Part shown: piece by piece, positions 50,927 through 59,600 of the stretch
Layout of the letters: each line of letters starts with the position of its first letter
Position numbering within the stretch: the stretch's first letter is position 1
Origin: UBA1573 sp034005165
GTDB taxonomy: Bacteria > Pseudomonadota > Alphaproteobacteria > Micavibrionales > Micavibrionaceae
DNA length: 64,000 bases
NCBI GenBank assembly: GCA_034005165.1
Contig: JAVEVE010000001.1
Coordinates: 310,001-374,000, forward strand
Direction: 5' to 3'
Translations under genes and position numbers: made by a program
Notes under the pieces: model-generated
What the model saw: the letters and a program-made list of their open reading frames with translations, nothing else
Database searches by the model: none
What the model was told of the DNA's origin: nothing

Positions 50927-52519
50927 ATGTCGGCACTGGAAAAGCTGCGCTTCACACTGGCCCAAATCAACCCAAGCGTGGGAGATTTGGACGGAAATCT
51001 GGAACGGATAATTTCCGTCTGGACGGCGCAAGCCCCCCATGCCGACTTGGTTATTTTTCCTGAAATGGTTCTAACAGGCTACCCGCCTGAAGACCTTCTA
51101 CATAAATCCTCTTTTATCGACGCTTGCGAAAATAGAATAGAAGGCCTCATCGAAAAATCGCTTTCCATGACGTCAGCCATTCTAATAGGCGCGCCTTACC
51201 GTATCGACCATAAACTCTATAACGCAGCCCTACTGATTGATAACGGAAAACTCAAATCTGTCACGGCAAAACACCATTTGCCGAACTATGGCGTCTTTGA
51301 CGAAAAACGCTACTTCACTCCATCATCAGAAACCAAGGTTGCAGAATTTCGCGGTACAAAACTTGGCGTGATGATTTGCGAAGATATGTGGTTTGAAAAC
51401 ATTGCAAACGACCTCAAAAAACAAGGCGCTGAAATCCTGATCTCGCTCAATGGCTCTCCATTTGAAATCGGCAAGCTAACCGCCCGAGAACTGCAAGCTC
51501 ATGCCCGCGTCAACGAAACGGATTTGCCTCTCATTTACGTCAACCAAATCGGCGGGCAAGACGATCTGGTTTTTGACGGCACATCCTTTGCCCTCGACGC
51601 AAAAGGAACAAAAATTCTAACCTGCAATTCATTTGAAGAAGACATATGCCAACTCTCATGTCATCCCGAACACAGTGAAGAATCTCCCTTAAATGAGGAG
51701 CTTCTCTTCCGCGCTGCATCTTTAGGCCTCAAAGACTACATGAGAAAGACAGGACAAAAGAAAATCCTGATCGGTCTTTCAGGCGGCGTAGATAGCGCAT
51801 TGGCAGCCGCTATTGCCGTAGACGCCATCGGCGCAGAAAATATCAACGCCGTCATGATGCCTTCCGAATTTACATCACAGGAAAGCCTCGATGACGCATC
51901 CCTATGCGCAAAAAATCTTGGCATCACCTACGAAATAGCCCCCATCAAAAACATGGTTGAAACTTTCATCAAAGACCAACCGGACACAACCGGCCTCGCC
52001 CATGAGAATTTGCAATCTCGTCTGCGCGGTGTCATCCTAATGACCAAATCCAACATGACAGGCGCCATGGTCGTAACAACAGGAAACAAATCCGAAATGG
52101 CAATGGGCTACGCCACACTTTACGGAGATATGTGCGGCGGATACAATCCGCTCAAGGATATGTACAAAGTCGAAGTCTATAAAATCTGCGACTGGTACAA
52201 TCAAACGCACGACAAAAAAATTCCACAAAACATCATCACCAAAGCCCCGAGCGCAGAATTACGTCCCGATCAAAAAGATCAGGACAGCCTACCCCCTTAT
52301 AATATTCTGGATGCCATCCTCGAATGTCTGATTGAAAAAGACTTGTCTGTATCTGGGACAATAGAAAAAGGCTTCGATAAAGACACCGTTGAGAAAGTCG
52401 CGCGTCTTCTTAAAATCGCCCAATATAAACGCAACCAATCGGCCCCGGGGCCAAAACTTACCCAACGCGCCTTTGCCAGAGAACGCCGCTACCCGATCTC
52501 AAACGGCTATAAAGGCTAA
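50927..52519 (+). CDS. nadE: Glutamine-dependent NAD+ synthetase
   Basis: Amidates nicotinate adenine dinucleotide to NAD+. The 530-residue protein fuses an N-terminal nitrilase-type glutaminase domain (Glu in IFPEMVLTGYPPEDLL, Lys in TAKHHLPNYGVFDEKRYF, Cys in GVMICEDMWFEN) to a C-terminal synthetase with P-loop LIGLSGGVDSALAAAIA (about 284-300). The linker, around residues 245-258, contains CHPEHSEESP, a translation typical of a dispersed palindromic repeat (see the repeat entry). Confidence 0.94.
   Translation: MSALEKLRFTLAQINPSVGDLDGNLERIISVWTAQAPHADLVIFPEMVLTGYPPEDLLHKSSFIDACENRIEGLIEKSLSMTSAILIGAPYRIDHKLYNAALLIDNGKLKSVTAKHHLPNYGVFDEKRYFTPSSETKVAEFRGTKLGVMICEDMWFENIANDLKKQGAEILISLNGSPFEIGKLTARELQAHARVNETDLPLIYVNQIGGQDDLVFDGTSFALDAKGTKILTCNSFEEDICQLSCHPEHSEESPLNEELLFRAASLGLKDYMRKTGQKKILIGLSGGVDSALAAAIAVDAIGAENINAVMMPSEFTSQESLDDASLCAKNLGITYEIAPIKNMVETFIKDQPDTTGLAHENLQSRLRGVILMTKSNMTGAMVVTTGNKSEMAMGYATLYGDMCGGYNPLKDMYKVEVYKICDWYNQTHDKKIPQNIITKAPSAELRPDQKDQDSLPPYNILDAILECLIEKDLSVSGTIEKGFDKDTVEKVARLLKIAQYKRNQSAPGPKLTQRAFARERRYPISNGYKG
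51658..51690 (+). repeat. Repeat-like element embedded in nadE
   Basis: TGTCATCCCGAACACAGTGA followed by AGAATCTCC closely resembles the intergenic repeat TGTCATCCCGAGCGAAGTGA-GGGATCTCC that is dispersed in many bacterial genomes and translates as CHPERSEES. Here it is in frame and falls in the linker between the glutaminase and synthetase domains. No second copy was found by eye in this window. Confidence 0.45.
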
Positions 52520-52577
52520 CAAGAACCGTTTCTTTCCCATTGAATCCCAACCCAAAACCCGCTAAAACAAGACTATT

Positions 52578-53927
52578 ATGACAGAACAAATCCGCGTCCG
52601 CTTCGCCCCCTCCCCAACCGGAATGTTACATATTGGTAACGTCCGCACCGCATTCATCACTTGGCTGTTTGCTCAGGCCAATAAAGGATATTTCCTGCTG
52701 AGGATTGACGACACCGATTTGGAACGCTCCAAGCCGGAATATGAAGCTGCAATTTATGAAAGCCTGACATGGTTGGGTATGTCTTGGGACGAACTGGCCC
52801 ACCAGAGCAAACGCCTTGACCGTTATGCAGAAGTCATCGAAAAACTGAAAGCCGATAACCGTCTCTACGCCTGTTATGAAACTCCTGAAGAATTGTCACT
52901 CAAAAGAAAGTCTCAACTCTCTCAAGGCATGCCGCCGATTTATGACCGAGGCGCACTGAAACTAACCGCAGAACAAATCGCAAAATACGAAGCCGAAGGC
53001 CGCAAGCCGCACTGGCGCTTCCTGATGAAAGATGAACCGATCATCTGGCAAGACCTAATCCGTGGCGAAGTTCACTTTGAAGGAAAAGATATTTCCGACC
53101 CTGTGCTGATCCGTGAAGACGGCTCACCGCTCTACCACTTATGCTCAGTCATTGACGATGCAGATTTTGGAATGACACACATCATCCGCGGCGAAGACCA
53201 CGTCTCAAATACCGCAGCACACCTGCAAATGTTTGATGCCATCGGCTTCAACCGCCCACAACTTGCGCACTTGCCATTACTCTCTGACCCGGAGGGCGGA
53301 AAACTCTCGAAACGCTTGGGCGCACTCAGCATCATTCAATTGCGTGATGAAGTTGGTCTTGAACCGCTTTCGATTTGCTCACTGCTCGCACGCCTCGGAA
53401 CATCAGACCCGATTGAATCCTTTGACTCACACGCGCCGTTAATTGAATCGTTTGATATTTCAAAATTCGGACGCGGCACCCCAAAATTTGACCAAGAAGA
53501 ACTCTTGCGCCTCAATTCGAAACTCATTCATGAGCTGGATTACTCGGCCGCAAAAATCCGTCTGGCACAAATTGGGCTTGAAGAAGTCTCAGAAGACTTC
53601 TGGAACGTTGTCCGCCCGAACCTGGAAAAAATCACCGACATTAAGGACTGGTGGACAGTTGCAAACGGCCCCGTAACCCCTGTAGTGAATGACAATGAAT
53701 TCGCAGCCAAAGCAATTGAATTGATGCCACCTGCGCCATGGACTCCGGATACTTGGAAAGAATGGACCGGAGCCATTAAAACCGCAACAGGCCGCAAGGG
53801 GAAAGATCTCTTTATGCCACTTCGTCAGGCCCTGACAGGAATGGATCATGGCCCTGAGCTCGGCGACTTGCTTCCACTTATTGGGCCTGAAAAAGCAAAA
53901 GCGCGCCTGTCAAAACAAGCTGCCTAA
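52578..53927 (+). CDS. gltX: Glutamyl-tRNA synthetase
   Basis: A class I aminoacyl-tRNA synthetase of 449 residues. The HIGH motif is FAPSPTGMLHIGNVRTA (residues 9-25) and the KMSKS equivalent is GGKLSKRLGALS (about 239-250). RGEDHVSNTAAHLQMF lies between. Non-discriminating versus discriminating charging cannot be told from sequence. The next gene is on the opposite strand. Confidence 0.95.
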   Translation: MTEQIRVRFAPSPTGMLHIGNVRTAFITWLFAQANKGYFLLRIDDTDLERSKPEYEAAIYESLTWLGMSWDELAHQSKRLDRYAEVIEKLKADNRLYACYETPEELSLKRKSQLSQGMPPIYDRGALKLTAEQIAKYEAEGRKPHWRFLMKDEPIIWQDLIRGEVHFEGKDISDPVLIREDGSPLYHLCSVIDDADFGMTHIIRGEDHVSNTAAHLQMFDAIGFNRPQLAHLPLLSDPEGGKLSKRLGALSIIQLRDEVGLEPLSICSLLARLGTSDPIESFDSHAPLIESFDISKFGRGTPKFDQEELLRLNSKLIHELDYSAAKIRLAQIGLEEVSEDFWNVVRPNLEKITDIKDWWTVANGPVTPVVNDNEFAAKAIELMPPAPWTPDTWKEWTGAIKTATGRKGKDLFMPLRQALTGMDHGPELGDLLPLIGPEKAKARLSKQAA

Positions 53928-53935
53928 ACGAACAG

Positions 53936-53966
53936 ATAAAAAATCCCCCGATTATTCATCGGGGGA
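53936..53966 (-). terminator. Intrinsic terminator between gltX and the convergent 88-residue gene
   Basis: TCCCCCGAT-TATTC-ATCGGGGGA stem (53944-53966). The minus strand continues TTTTTTATC, a proper U-tract for the gene at 53997-54263; the plus strand has only AAATAT after it. Confidence 0.85.
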
Positions 53967-53996
53967 AATATCCAACACCATAGGAATTCCTTTAAA

Positions 53997-54263
53997 TCAA
54001 TCCATTAAACGCAGGCGGTCCATACGGGATTTAAGCATCATCGCCAACTTGCGAGCATCCTCTTCGGTTGATCGCGGCCAGAAAGTTTTCATCGAATTTT
54101 TATAGGCATTTGTTCTGTGTCCGAACAATTGGTCAAACAAAGTCATCTTACGCGCAGTATCCAGCTGGGAAAACGCCGCATAAACATCAAAACAATCCGC
54201 AGGATCTTCAGGGACCTCTGCATGTGGTATCTCTCTTATTTGATCCATAGAAATCGCATCCAT
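53997..54263 (-). CDS. Small hypothetical protein, 88 residues
   Basis: A soluble, mostly helical protein (DVYAAFSQLDTARKMTLFDQLF, EEDARKLAMMLKSRMDRLRL) with a single Cys. Start ATG 54263 has GGGGTGA upstream; an intrinsic terminator follows. A perfect CtrA consensus box lies 66 nt upstream of the start, between it and trmJ. No family recognised; a CtrA-linked cell-cycle or motility role is inference from the box. Confidence 0.7.
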   Translation of the reverse strand: MDAISMDQIREIPHAEVPEDPADCFDVYAAFSQLDTARKMTLFDQLFGHRTNAYKNSMKTFWPRSTEEDARKLAMMLKSRMDRLRLMD

Positions 54264-54328
54264 ATATCACCCCAATATTTCTGTCGCAAGAAACCGAGAT
54301 AAGAAAATTTCACAAAGTGGCTATGACG

Positions 54329-54344
54329 TTAATATATCGTTAAC
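54329..54344. promoter_or_regulatory. CtrA binding site, full consensus
   Basis: TTAA-TATATCG-TTAAC is an exact match to the CtrA box TTAA-N7-TTAAC. It lies in the 180-bp divergent spacer between the 88-residue gene and trmJ, 66 nt from one start and 100 nt from the other. Confidence 0.75.
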
Positions 54345-54443
54345 CTTTGTATTTGTCAAACATTTCATACGAACCACAAAGGTTGGGAAAAAAACATTGT
54401 TTTTTTCAATAAGTTAGTTATTTTCCACCCCACAGGAAAAATT

Positions 54444-55211
54444 ATGACAGGAACCAACAGAAAGTCCCTAGATCCGAAACTGGTAACAGCGCCTCAACCT
54501 GTTATCGTGCTGGTCAACCCTCAAATGGGAGAAAATATCGGGGCAGCTGCGCGCGCTATGCTCAATTGCGGACTATGCCATTTGCGCATCGTAAACCCGA
54601 GAGATGGCTGGCCCAATGAACGGGCTGATGCCATGTCTTCAGGCGCACTGGAACTGATGCCTCCTACAGAAGTTTTCCCCACACTCGCAGAAGCTCTGGC
54701 TGACTGCCAAACCGTTTATGCCACGACAGCCCGCCCCCGCGACCTGGTCAAACCTGTCCTAACCCCGCGCTATGCTGCGGAAGATATGGCTTCTGCCATC
54801 GAAAACGGAGAAAAAACAGCTATTTTGTTCGGTGCCGAACGCGCAGGCCTTTCAAACGATGAAGTCGCCTTTGCACATAAGATTATTACAATTCCCCTCA
54901 ATCCTGGATTTTCGAGCCTAAATCTTGGACAATCAGTCCTTTTGGTCACCTATGAATGGTCACAAATTATCTTTTCGACCAATAGAGAAACCTTGCCTAC
55001 CGGCAAAAGCGACATCGCTACAGGAGGGGAATTTGAAAATTTCTTCACCCGTCTTGACCAAGAACTCATCAATGCACGCTTCTACCGCGTTGAAGAAATG
55101 AAAGATATAATATCAAGAAATATTAAATCGTTATTTCAAAGGGCTAAACCAACAAATCAAGAAATAAACACCCTCCATGGCATCCTGACAGCCTTAGTTG
55201 GCAAAAAATAA
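54444..55211 (+). CDS. trmJ: TrmJ/SpoU-type tRNA or rRNA 2'-O-methyltransferase
   Basis: A 255-residue SPOUT-fold enzyme: VIVLVNPQMGENIGAAARAMLNCG (about 20-43), ILFGAERAGLSNDEV (about 132-146) and the knot motif IPLNPGFSSLNLGQSVLLVTYEW (about 155-177). The family forms Nm32 in tRNAs. Followed by an extended C-terminal helical region. ATG 54444 has AGGAAA upstream. Confidence 0.9.
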   Translation: MTGTNRKSLDPKLVTAPQPVIVLVNPQMGENIGAAARAMLNCGLCHLRIVNPRDGWPNERADAMSSGALELMPPTEVFPTLAEALADCQTVYATTARPRDLVKPVLTPRYAAEDMASAIENGEKTAILFGAERAGLSNDEVAFAHKIITIPLNPGFSSLNLGQSVLLVTYEWSQIIFSTNRETLPTGKSDIATGGEFENFFTRLDQELINARFYRVEEMKDIISRNIKSLFQRAKPTNQEINTLHGILTALVGKK

Positions 55212-55289
55212 ACATTGCGCAATACGTAAAATAGTTTAATATCGCCGGAATTATAAAAAATAATAAACTGGTTGATGAAGGAGCGCCCT

Positions 55290-55727
55290 ATGAAATTCAC
55301 AGTTGAGATAGAACCCAAAGAAATCGAACAAATTTGCGGCATGATGCCAAAAATCTGGGCAAGCCTCCCTGCCGAAGTTCGCCAACAACTTCTGGATCAT
55401 AGCGCCCAAATCACGCCCTCTCTGGTCGCGACGTTTATGCAACACGCTCCGGACGCAAGCGCAGCTATGATGAAACATTATCCGGACATGACGCAAAACT
55501 TTGTACAAGCAGGAATGAAGGCCATGTCCATTCCATTTTCCTTCGGAAACTCCCTGTGGCCTCAACAAGAATATAGCCCCTCACCTTCAGGAGCCAAGGA
55601 AGCGTCTCCCCCCCACTCTGATACAACAGCAGCCCCCCTTGAAACAGATGGAGAAACAACCTCTCAAACAATTCACCCTATGTTCTGGTGGCTCCAACAC
55701 CCGTTCGGCTCTTTTATACCAAAATAA
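55290..55727 (+). CDS. Hypothetical protein, 145 residues
   Basis: ATG 55290 has AAGGAG 6 nt upstream (an earlier ATG at 55275 would overlap that ribosome site). The N-terminal half is helical and Met-rich (PKEIEQICGMMPKIWASLP, VATFMQHAPDASAAMMKHYP), followed by a Ser/Pro/Thr-rich low-complexity stretch (about 93-128) and an aromatic end (HPMFWWLQHPFGSFIPK). No signal peptide. Not recognised. Confidence 0.65.
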   Translation: MKFTVEIEPKEIEQICGMMPKIWASLPAEVRQQLLDHSAQITPSLVATFMQHAPDASAAMMKHYPDMTQNFVQAGMKAMSIPFSFGNSLWPQQEYSPSPSGAKEASPPHSDTTAAPLETDGETTSQTIHPMFWWLQHPFGSFIPK

Positions 55728-55734
55728 TTCAGCA

Positions 55735-55764
55735 TAAAAAACCGCCCCAATGGGCGGTTTTAAA
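55735..55764. terminator. Bidirectional terminator between the 145-residue gene and rpsD
   Basis: AAAACCGCCC-CAAT-GGGCGGTTTT stem (55738-55761); T-rich on both exits (TTTTAAATT on plus, TTTTTTATGC on minus), so it can end both convergent genes. Confidence 0.9.
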
Positions 55765-55786
55765 TTCTCTGATATCAAGGTCACGA

Positions 55787-56404
55787 TTAACGTGAGTAAT
55801 ATTCGATAACCAGATTTGGTTCCATTTGTACAGGATACGGAACATCTTCCAGCTTTGGAACACGAACGAAGGTAATCTTGAAACCAGCCGCATCTTCAGC
55901 CAGATATTCAGGAATATCACGCTCACCGGACTCACGAGCCGCCATAACCATAGGCATTTGGCGGGATTTCTCACGAACCTCGACAACATCGCCTTCTTTA
56001 ACTTGATAAGAAGGAACGTTAACACGCTTGCCATTAACTTTAACGTGACCATGGCTAACCAATTGACGGCTTGCAAATACGGTCGGAACAAATTTTGCAC
56101 GGTAGCAAACGGCATCCAGACGACGCTCGAGCAAGCCGATCAAGTTTTGCGAAGAGTCACCGCGCAAACGGATAGCTTCAAAATAATATGCACGGAATTT
56201 CTTTTCACCGATTGAGCCATAGTACCCCTTCAGCTTTTGCTTTGCGCGCAACTGTATACCATAGTCGGTAGGCTTGCCACGGTTTGCACCATGCTGGCCA
56301 GGACCTGTCTGACGAAGATTATAAGGTGATTTTGCACGACCCCAGAGGTTACAACCCAAACGACGGTCAATCTTGTGTTTAGCGTTCAAACGCTTACCTG
56401 CCAT
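55787..56404 (-). CDS. rpsD: 30S ribosomal protein uS4
   Basis: A 205-residue primary 16S-binding protein. The N-terminus KHKIDRRLGCNLWGRAKSPY lacks the zinc-knuckle cysteines of C+ forms, and the S4 RNA-binding domain begins near LERRLDAVCYRAKFVPTVFASRQLVSHGHVKVNGKRV (about 92-128). AGGAGAA lies upstream of the ATG. In alphaproteobacteria this gene is usually monocistronic, as here. Confidence 0.97.
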   Translation of the reverse strand: MAGKRLNAKHKIDRRLGCNLWGRAKSPYNLRQTGPGQHGANRGKPTDYGIQLRAKQKLKGYYGSIGEKKFRAYYFEAIRLRGDSSQNLIGLLERRLDAVCYRAKFVPTVFASRQLVSHGHVKVNGKRVNVPSYQVKEGDVVEVREKSRQMPMVMAARESGERDIPEYLAEDAAGFKITFVRVPKLEDVPYPVQMEPNLVIEYYSR

Positions 56405-56522
56405 AGCAGTTCTCCTATTTTATTTTTGTTGTTGTCCTGATCCCCCGCAAACGGGATTGAGAAGCGCCTGTAAACAAGCATTTCCAACATTCGAACCCTT
56501 CGAACTTCTCAGGAATGGCGGG

Positions 56523-56550
56523 AATATAGGGATTCTTCGATAAATGTCAA
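56523..56550 (-). promoter_or_regulatory. Strong sigma-70-type promoter of rpsD
   Basis: TTGACA (56545-56550), 16-nt spacer, TATATT (56523-56528) on the minus strand. The leader of about 110 nt contains an ATCCC...GGGAT hairpin around 56440-56458, perhaps for autoregulation. The rest of the spacer towards 56824 shows no ORF or further clear signal. Confidence 0.85.
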
Positions 56551-56824
56551 ATAAAAAAAGCCACCACATGCTTTATATAACACACCGTAATATATAAGAC
56601 TTGACGAATATGCGGCGAAATAACCACAGAAATATACCTTCTAAATTGGTTTTTTTACTGGACACCCTTATTAAAATGGGAATATGTTGCGCCCGCTAAC
56701 ACGGCCAATCGGGCAAATCCGCCCCCTTTCCCGCGATTAGCCTTTATGAAGCGAAATGATTTTCGACATAAAGGACACAATTGGACAAACGGTAATTTCA
56801 AAAAGAAATACACAGGTGATAGAC

Positions 56825-57331
56825 ATGTCGTGCAAAGAAGCCCTTATTCCCAATTCAATTCATTTTTCTCCCGAGCAATCTGTAAAAGAAGCTCTAGCCA
56901 TCCTTGAAGAACATCATATCCGTCTGGCACCTGTTGTCGATGAAAAAGGAAATCTGGTCGGCATGTTTGGCCTCCACTCTCTCATGGAAGACCTTCTGCC
57001 GATGGCAGCCCAGATTGAGGATGGCCTGACGGATCTGGACTTTATTGTGGGAGGGGCGCCCGGCGCGGCCAAGAAAATCCGTAAAATCGGACCAAAGCAA
57101 GTCAAGAACCACATGGACCGTCTTCTCGGAAAAGAAGTTCTCAATCCTGAAACGCCTATTCTGGAAGTTATCCGGATGCTGACACGCCACGGCAGTCCTC
57201 TTCCGGTTGTTGAAGAAGACAGCATGAAATATGTCGGCATTGTATCCGAACAATCCTGCTTGCACCGCCTGCACGAGATTCTCGAAGAAGTCGAGAAAGA
57301 AGAACAACTCCAAAGAGATCAAAATAAATAA
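56825..57331 (+). CDS. CBS-domain pair protein
   Basis: 168 residues from ATG 56825 (AGGTGA 5 nt upstream; the frame is open to 56756 but that start lacks a ribosome site). Two CBS motifs are visible: SVKEALAILEEHHIRLAPVVDEKGNLVGMFGLHSLM (about 18-53) and PILEVIRMLTRHGSPLPVVEEDSMKYVGIVSEQ (about 105-140). CBS pairs bind adenosyl ligands and often regulate transporters. It precedes an ion permease by 19 nt, supporting that role by context. Confidence 0.88.
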   Translation: MSCKEALIPNSIHFSPEQSVKEALAILEEHHIRLAPVVDEKGNLVGMFGLHSLMEDLLPMAAQIEDGLTDLDFIVGGAPGAAKKIRKIGPKQVKNHMDRLLGKEVLNPETPILEVIRMLTRHGSPLPVVEEDSMKYVGIVSEQSCLHRLHEILEEVEKEEQLQRDQNK

Positions 57332-57350
57332 CTAACAGTGGGTGTATATT

Positions 57351-58679
57351 ATGAGTGAACTTATTTTTGGCATTCCCGCCCAGTATATCGCGCTTGCCAT
57401 CATGGGGATGGTCTACGCGGTCATCATAGCGGAAAAAATGAACCAAGCCGTCATTGCATTGGTAGCATCATCTTTGGCAGTTATCCTCGGACTGCTCAAC
57501 CAAGAACAAGCTATCGAAGCAATTGATTTCAACACATTGTTCCTGTTGATCGGTATGATGGTCATTGTAGGAATCATGAAAGAAACCGGCATCTTCCAAT
57601 ATGTTGCGATTGTTGCAGCAAAGTCAGTACGCGCTTCGCCGCGCGGTCTTTTGGCTGTATTATCCCTGATTACTGCCGTTTTCTCGGCGTTTCTGGATAA
57701 CGTAACGACTGTTATGCTGATCGTCCCGATCGTCATTCTTTTAACCGAACAATTGAAACTCAAACCTTTCCCGTTTCTTTTGGCACAAATCATTTTCTCG
57801 AACGTGGGTGGAACAGCAACTCTGATCGGTGATCCCCCAAACATTCTGATCGGGTCTGCCGTGGGTCTAAGTTTCATGGACTTTATGGTCAATATGGGAC
57901 CTGTCATTATCGTAGAAATTATCGTGATGCTCGCAGTGTTCGACTTTTTCTGGGGGCGTCACCTGACAACCTCCATGCGCGCACGTGCCCACTTGCTGCG
58001 ATACGAACCGAATAAAGCCCTGAAGAATCACAGCCTCCTTATTAAGTCCTTTATTGTACTTGGACTAGTAATGGCGGGCTTTACCGTTGGTCACAACTTC
58101 CTGCACATTGAAACAGGGACAACCGCCTTGGCTGGCGCTGCATTGTTGATGTTCTTGGACGGATTTGGTCACAACCTCTCCGAAAAGAACAAAAAAGTGC
58201 ATGAAGCCTTCCATGAAGTCGAATGGGATACCATTTTCTTCTTCCTTGGTCTTTTTGTGGTTGTTGCCTCTCTCGAGCACACAGGACTTCTGGCTTTGGC
58301 TGCCGGTAAAATCACCGATTTTACAGACGGAGACTTCACAAAAACAGGTATGGCGATCCTTTGGGTTTCAACCTTCTTCTCGGCCTTTGTCAATAACATC
58401 CCGTTTGTGGCAACACTGATCCCTGTGATCGAAAGCATGGGTGATACATTCGGTCATGGTGAAGCCTTGAATCCGCTATGGTGGAGCTTAGTACTCGGCG
58501 CTTGCCTTGGTGGTAACGGAACCTTGATTGGGGCTTCTGCCAACGTCATGGTGGCCTCTTTTGCAGACCGCGCTGGCCACCCGATCAACTTCATGAGATA
58601 TCTGGCGTTAGGTCTTCCATTGACATTGCTGACAATCGTCATTGCGAATATCTACCTGCTGCTGGTCTACTTCATGTAA
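57351..58679 (+). CDS. NhaD/ArsB-type ion permease
   Basis: About 442 residues from ATG 57351 (GTG 57342 is also in frame). Eleven to twelve helices, with the ion-transporter-superfamily signatures FSAFLDNVTTVMLIVPI, GTATLIGDPPNILIGSAVGL in the first half and FFSAFVNNIPFVATLIPVI, GGNGTLIGASANVMVA in the second. These motifs are shared by NhaD Na+/H+ antiporters, ArsB and the P protein; Na+/H+ exchange is the most likely activity. In one string with the CBS protein and a K+ channel. Confidence 0.9.
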   Translation: MSELIFGIPAQYIALAIMGMVYAVIIAEKMNQAVIALVASSLAVILGLLNQEQAIEAIDFNTLFLLIGMMVIVGIMKETGIFQYVAIVAAKSVRASPRGLLAVLSLITAVFSAFLDNVTTVMLIVPIVILLTEQLKLKPFPFLLAQIIFSNVGGTATLIGDPPNILIGSAVGLSFMDFMVNMGPVIIVEIIVMLAVFDFFWGRHLTTSMRARAHLLRYEPNKALKNHSLLIKSFIVLGLVMAGFTVGHNFLHIETGTTALAGAALLMFLDGFGHNLSEKNKKVHEAFHEVEWDTIFFFLGLFVVVASLEHTGLLALAAGKITDFTDGDFTKTGMAILWVSTFFSAFVNNIPFVATLIPVIESMGDTFGHGEALNPLWWSLVLGACLGGNGTLIGASANVMVASFADRAGHPINFMRYLALGLPLTLLTIVIANIYLLLVYFM

Positions 58680-58697
58680 CTCTGCTAGACTTCGGCC

Positions 58698-59468
58698 ATG
58701 AAAAAGATTCTTGGTCAAATATCTAATCTTTATGAAAACGACACGCCTAACGCGCGTCGTTTTCATTATTTCCTCCTGACAATGGATGTCATTACCTTAC
58801 TCTTTCTGATCGTCTCGACATTCTTCCATGGTAACCTTATCGTTGAAGCCTTGGATATTGTCTTCGGGATTTATATAGCTCTCGACTATGCCGCCCGTCT
58901 CTCTATTGCCAGAAACAAAGCCGCATTTACACTAGCCCCCCTCAATATATTTGACCTCGCCGTTATTCTCTCATTCCTTGCCCCTCTCATCGGGGAAAAT
59001 CTAGCGTTCTTGCGTGCGGCACGCGTTGTACGCCTGCTGCGCTCTTATATTCTCATCAAAAAACTCCGCGGCGATTTCGAATTTTTCCGCAAGAACGAAG
59101 ATATTATTCTGAGCGTTACAAACCTGTTCCTTTTCATTTTTGTCATGACCCAGATGGTTTATGTCACCCAAGTCGATTTTAACGACAAAATCACCAATTT
59201 TGTCGATGCCATGTACTTCACCGTCACGACCCTGACCACAACAGGATTTGGAGACATCACTCTCAACGGCAGCTCTGGAAAAGCAATTTCAATTCTGATT
59301 ATGATTTTCGGAGTATCCCTCTTCATCCGCCTGATCCAGACGATATTCCGCCCGAATAAAGTCAGACACTCCTGCCCACAATGTGGCCTTTATCTGCACG
59401 ATCAAGATGCGGTTCACTGTAAAGCCTGCGGGCACATCCTGAATATTCCCGACGAAGGCCGCGTCTAG
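58698..59468 (+). CDS. Voltage-sensor-like K+ channel with C-terminal zinc ribbon
   Basis: A 256-residue six-helix channel: S4-like repeat of arginines in FLRAARVVRLLRSYILIKKLR (104-124), pore loop with filter TTGFGD (181-186) preceded by YFTVTTLT, and S6 to about residue 217. The C-terminal 35 residues form a rubredoxin-like zinc ribbon (Cys226, 229, 241, 244: CPQCG ... CKACG) in place of the more usual RCK/cNMP domain. The start is 18 nt after the permease. The terminator hairpin encloses its stop codon. Confidence 0.88.
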   Translation: MKKILGQISNLYENDTPNARRFHYFLLTMDVITLLFLIVSTFFHGNLIVEALDIVFGIYIALDYAARLSIARNKAAFTLAPLNIFDLAVILSFLAPLIGENLAFLRAARVVRLLRSYILIKKLRGDFEFFRKNEDIILSVTNLFLFIFVMTQMVYVTQVDFNDKITNFVDAMYFTVTTLTTTGFGDITLNGSSGKAISILIMIFGVSLFIRLIQTIFRPNKVRHSCPQCGLYLHDQDAVHCKACGHILNIPDEGRV

Positions 59469-59479
59469 CGGCCTTTTTT
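59455..59479 (+). terminator. Intrinsic terminator overlapping the K+ channel stop codon
   Basis: AAGGCCGC-GTCTA-GCGGCCTT stem with TTTTTT; the TAG stop straddles the loop and the first base of the 3' arm, so the last codons form the 5' arm of the stem. Confidence 0.9.
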
Positions 59480-59510
59480 CAATCGATGTGAATAAAGCCG
59501 CCCCCTAATT

Positions 59511-59529
59511 GAGAATGACTTGCATTTTC
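59511..59529 (+). promoter_or_regulatory. Fur/iron box upstream of bfd
   Basis: GAGAATGACTTGCATTTTC agrees with the 19-bp Fur consensus at 13 positions and is an inverted repeat (TGAGAATG / CATTTTCA, 5-nt centre). It lies about 70 nt upstream of the bfd start, before a TATAGA -10-like element, so iron-dependent repression is likely; Irr is an alternative in alphaproteobacteria. Confidence 0.65.
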
Positions 59530-59600
59530 ATTAAGCTGTGGTAAAACCTATAGAAATAAGAACGGACAAATGACGGAAATATAACCGAGGGATAATAAAA

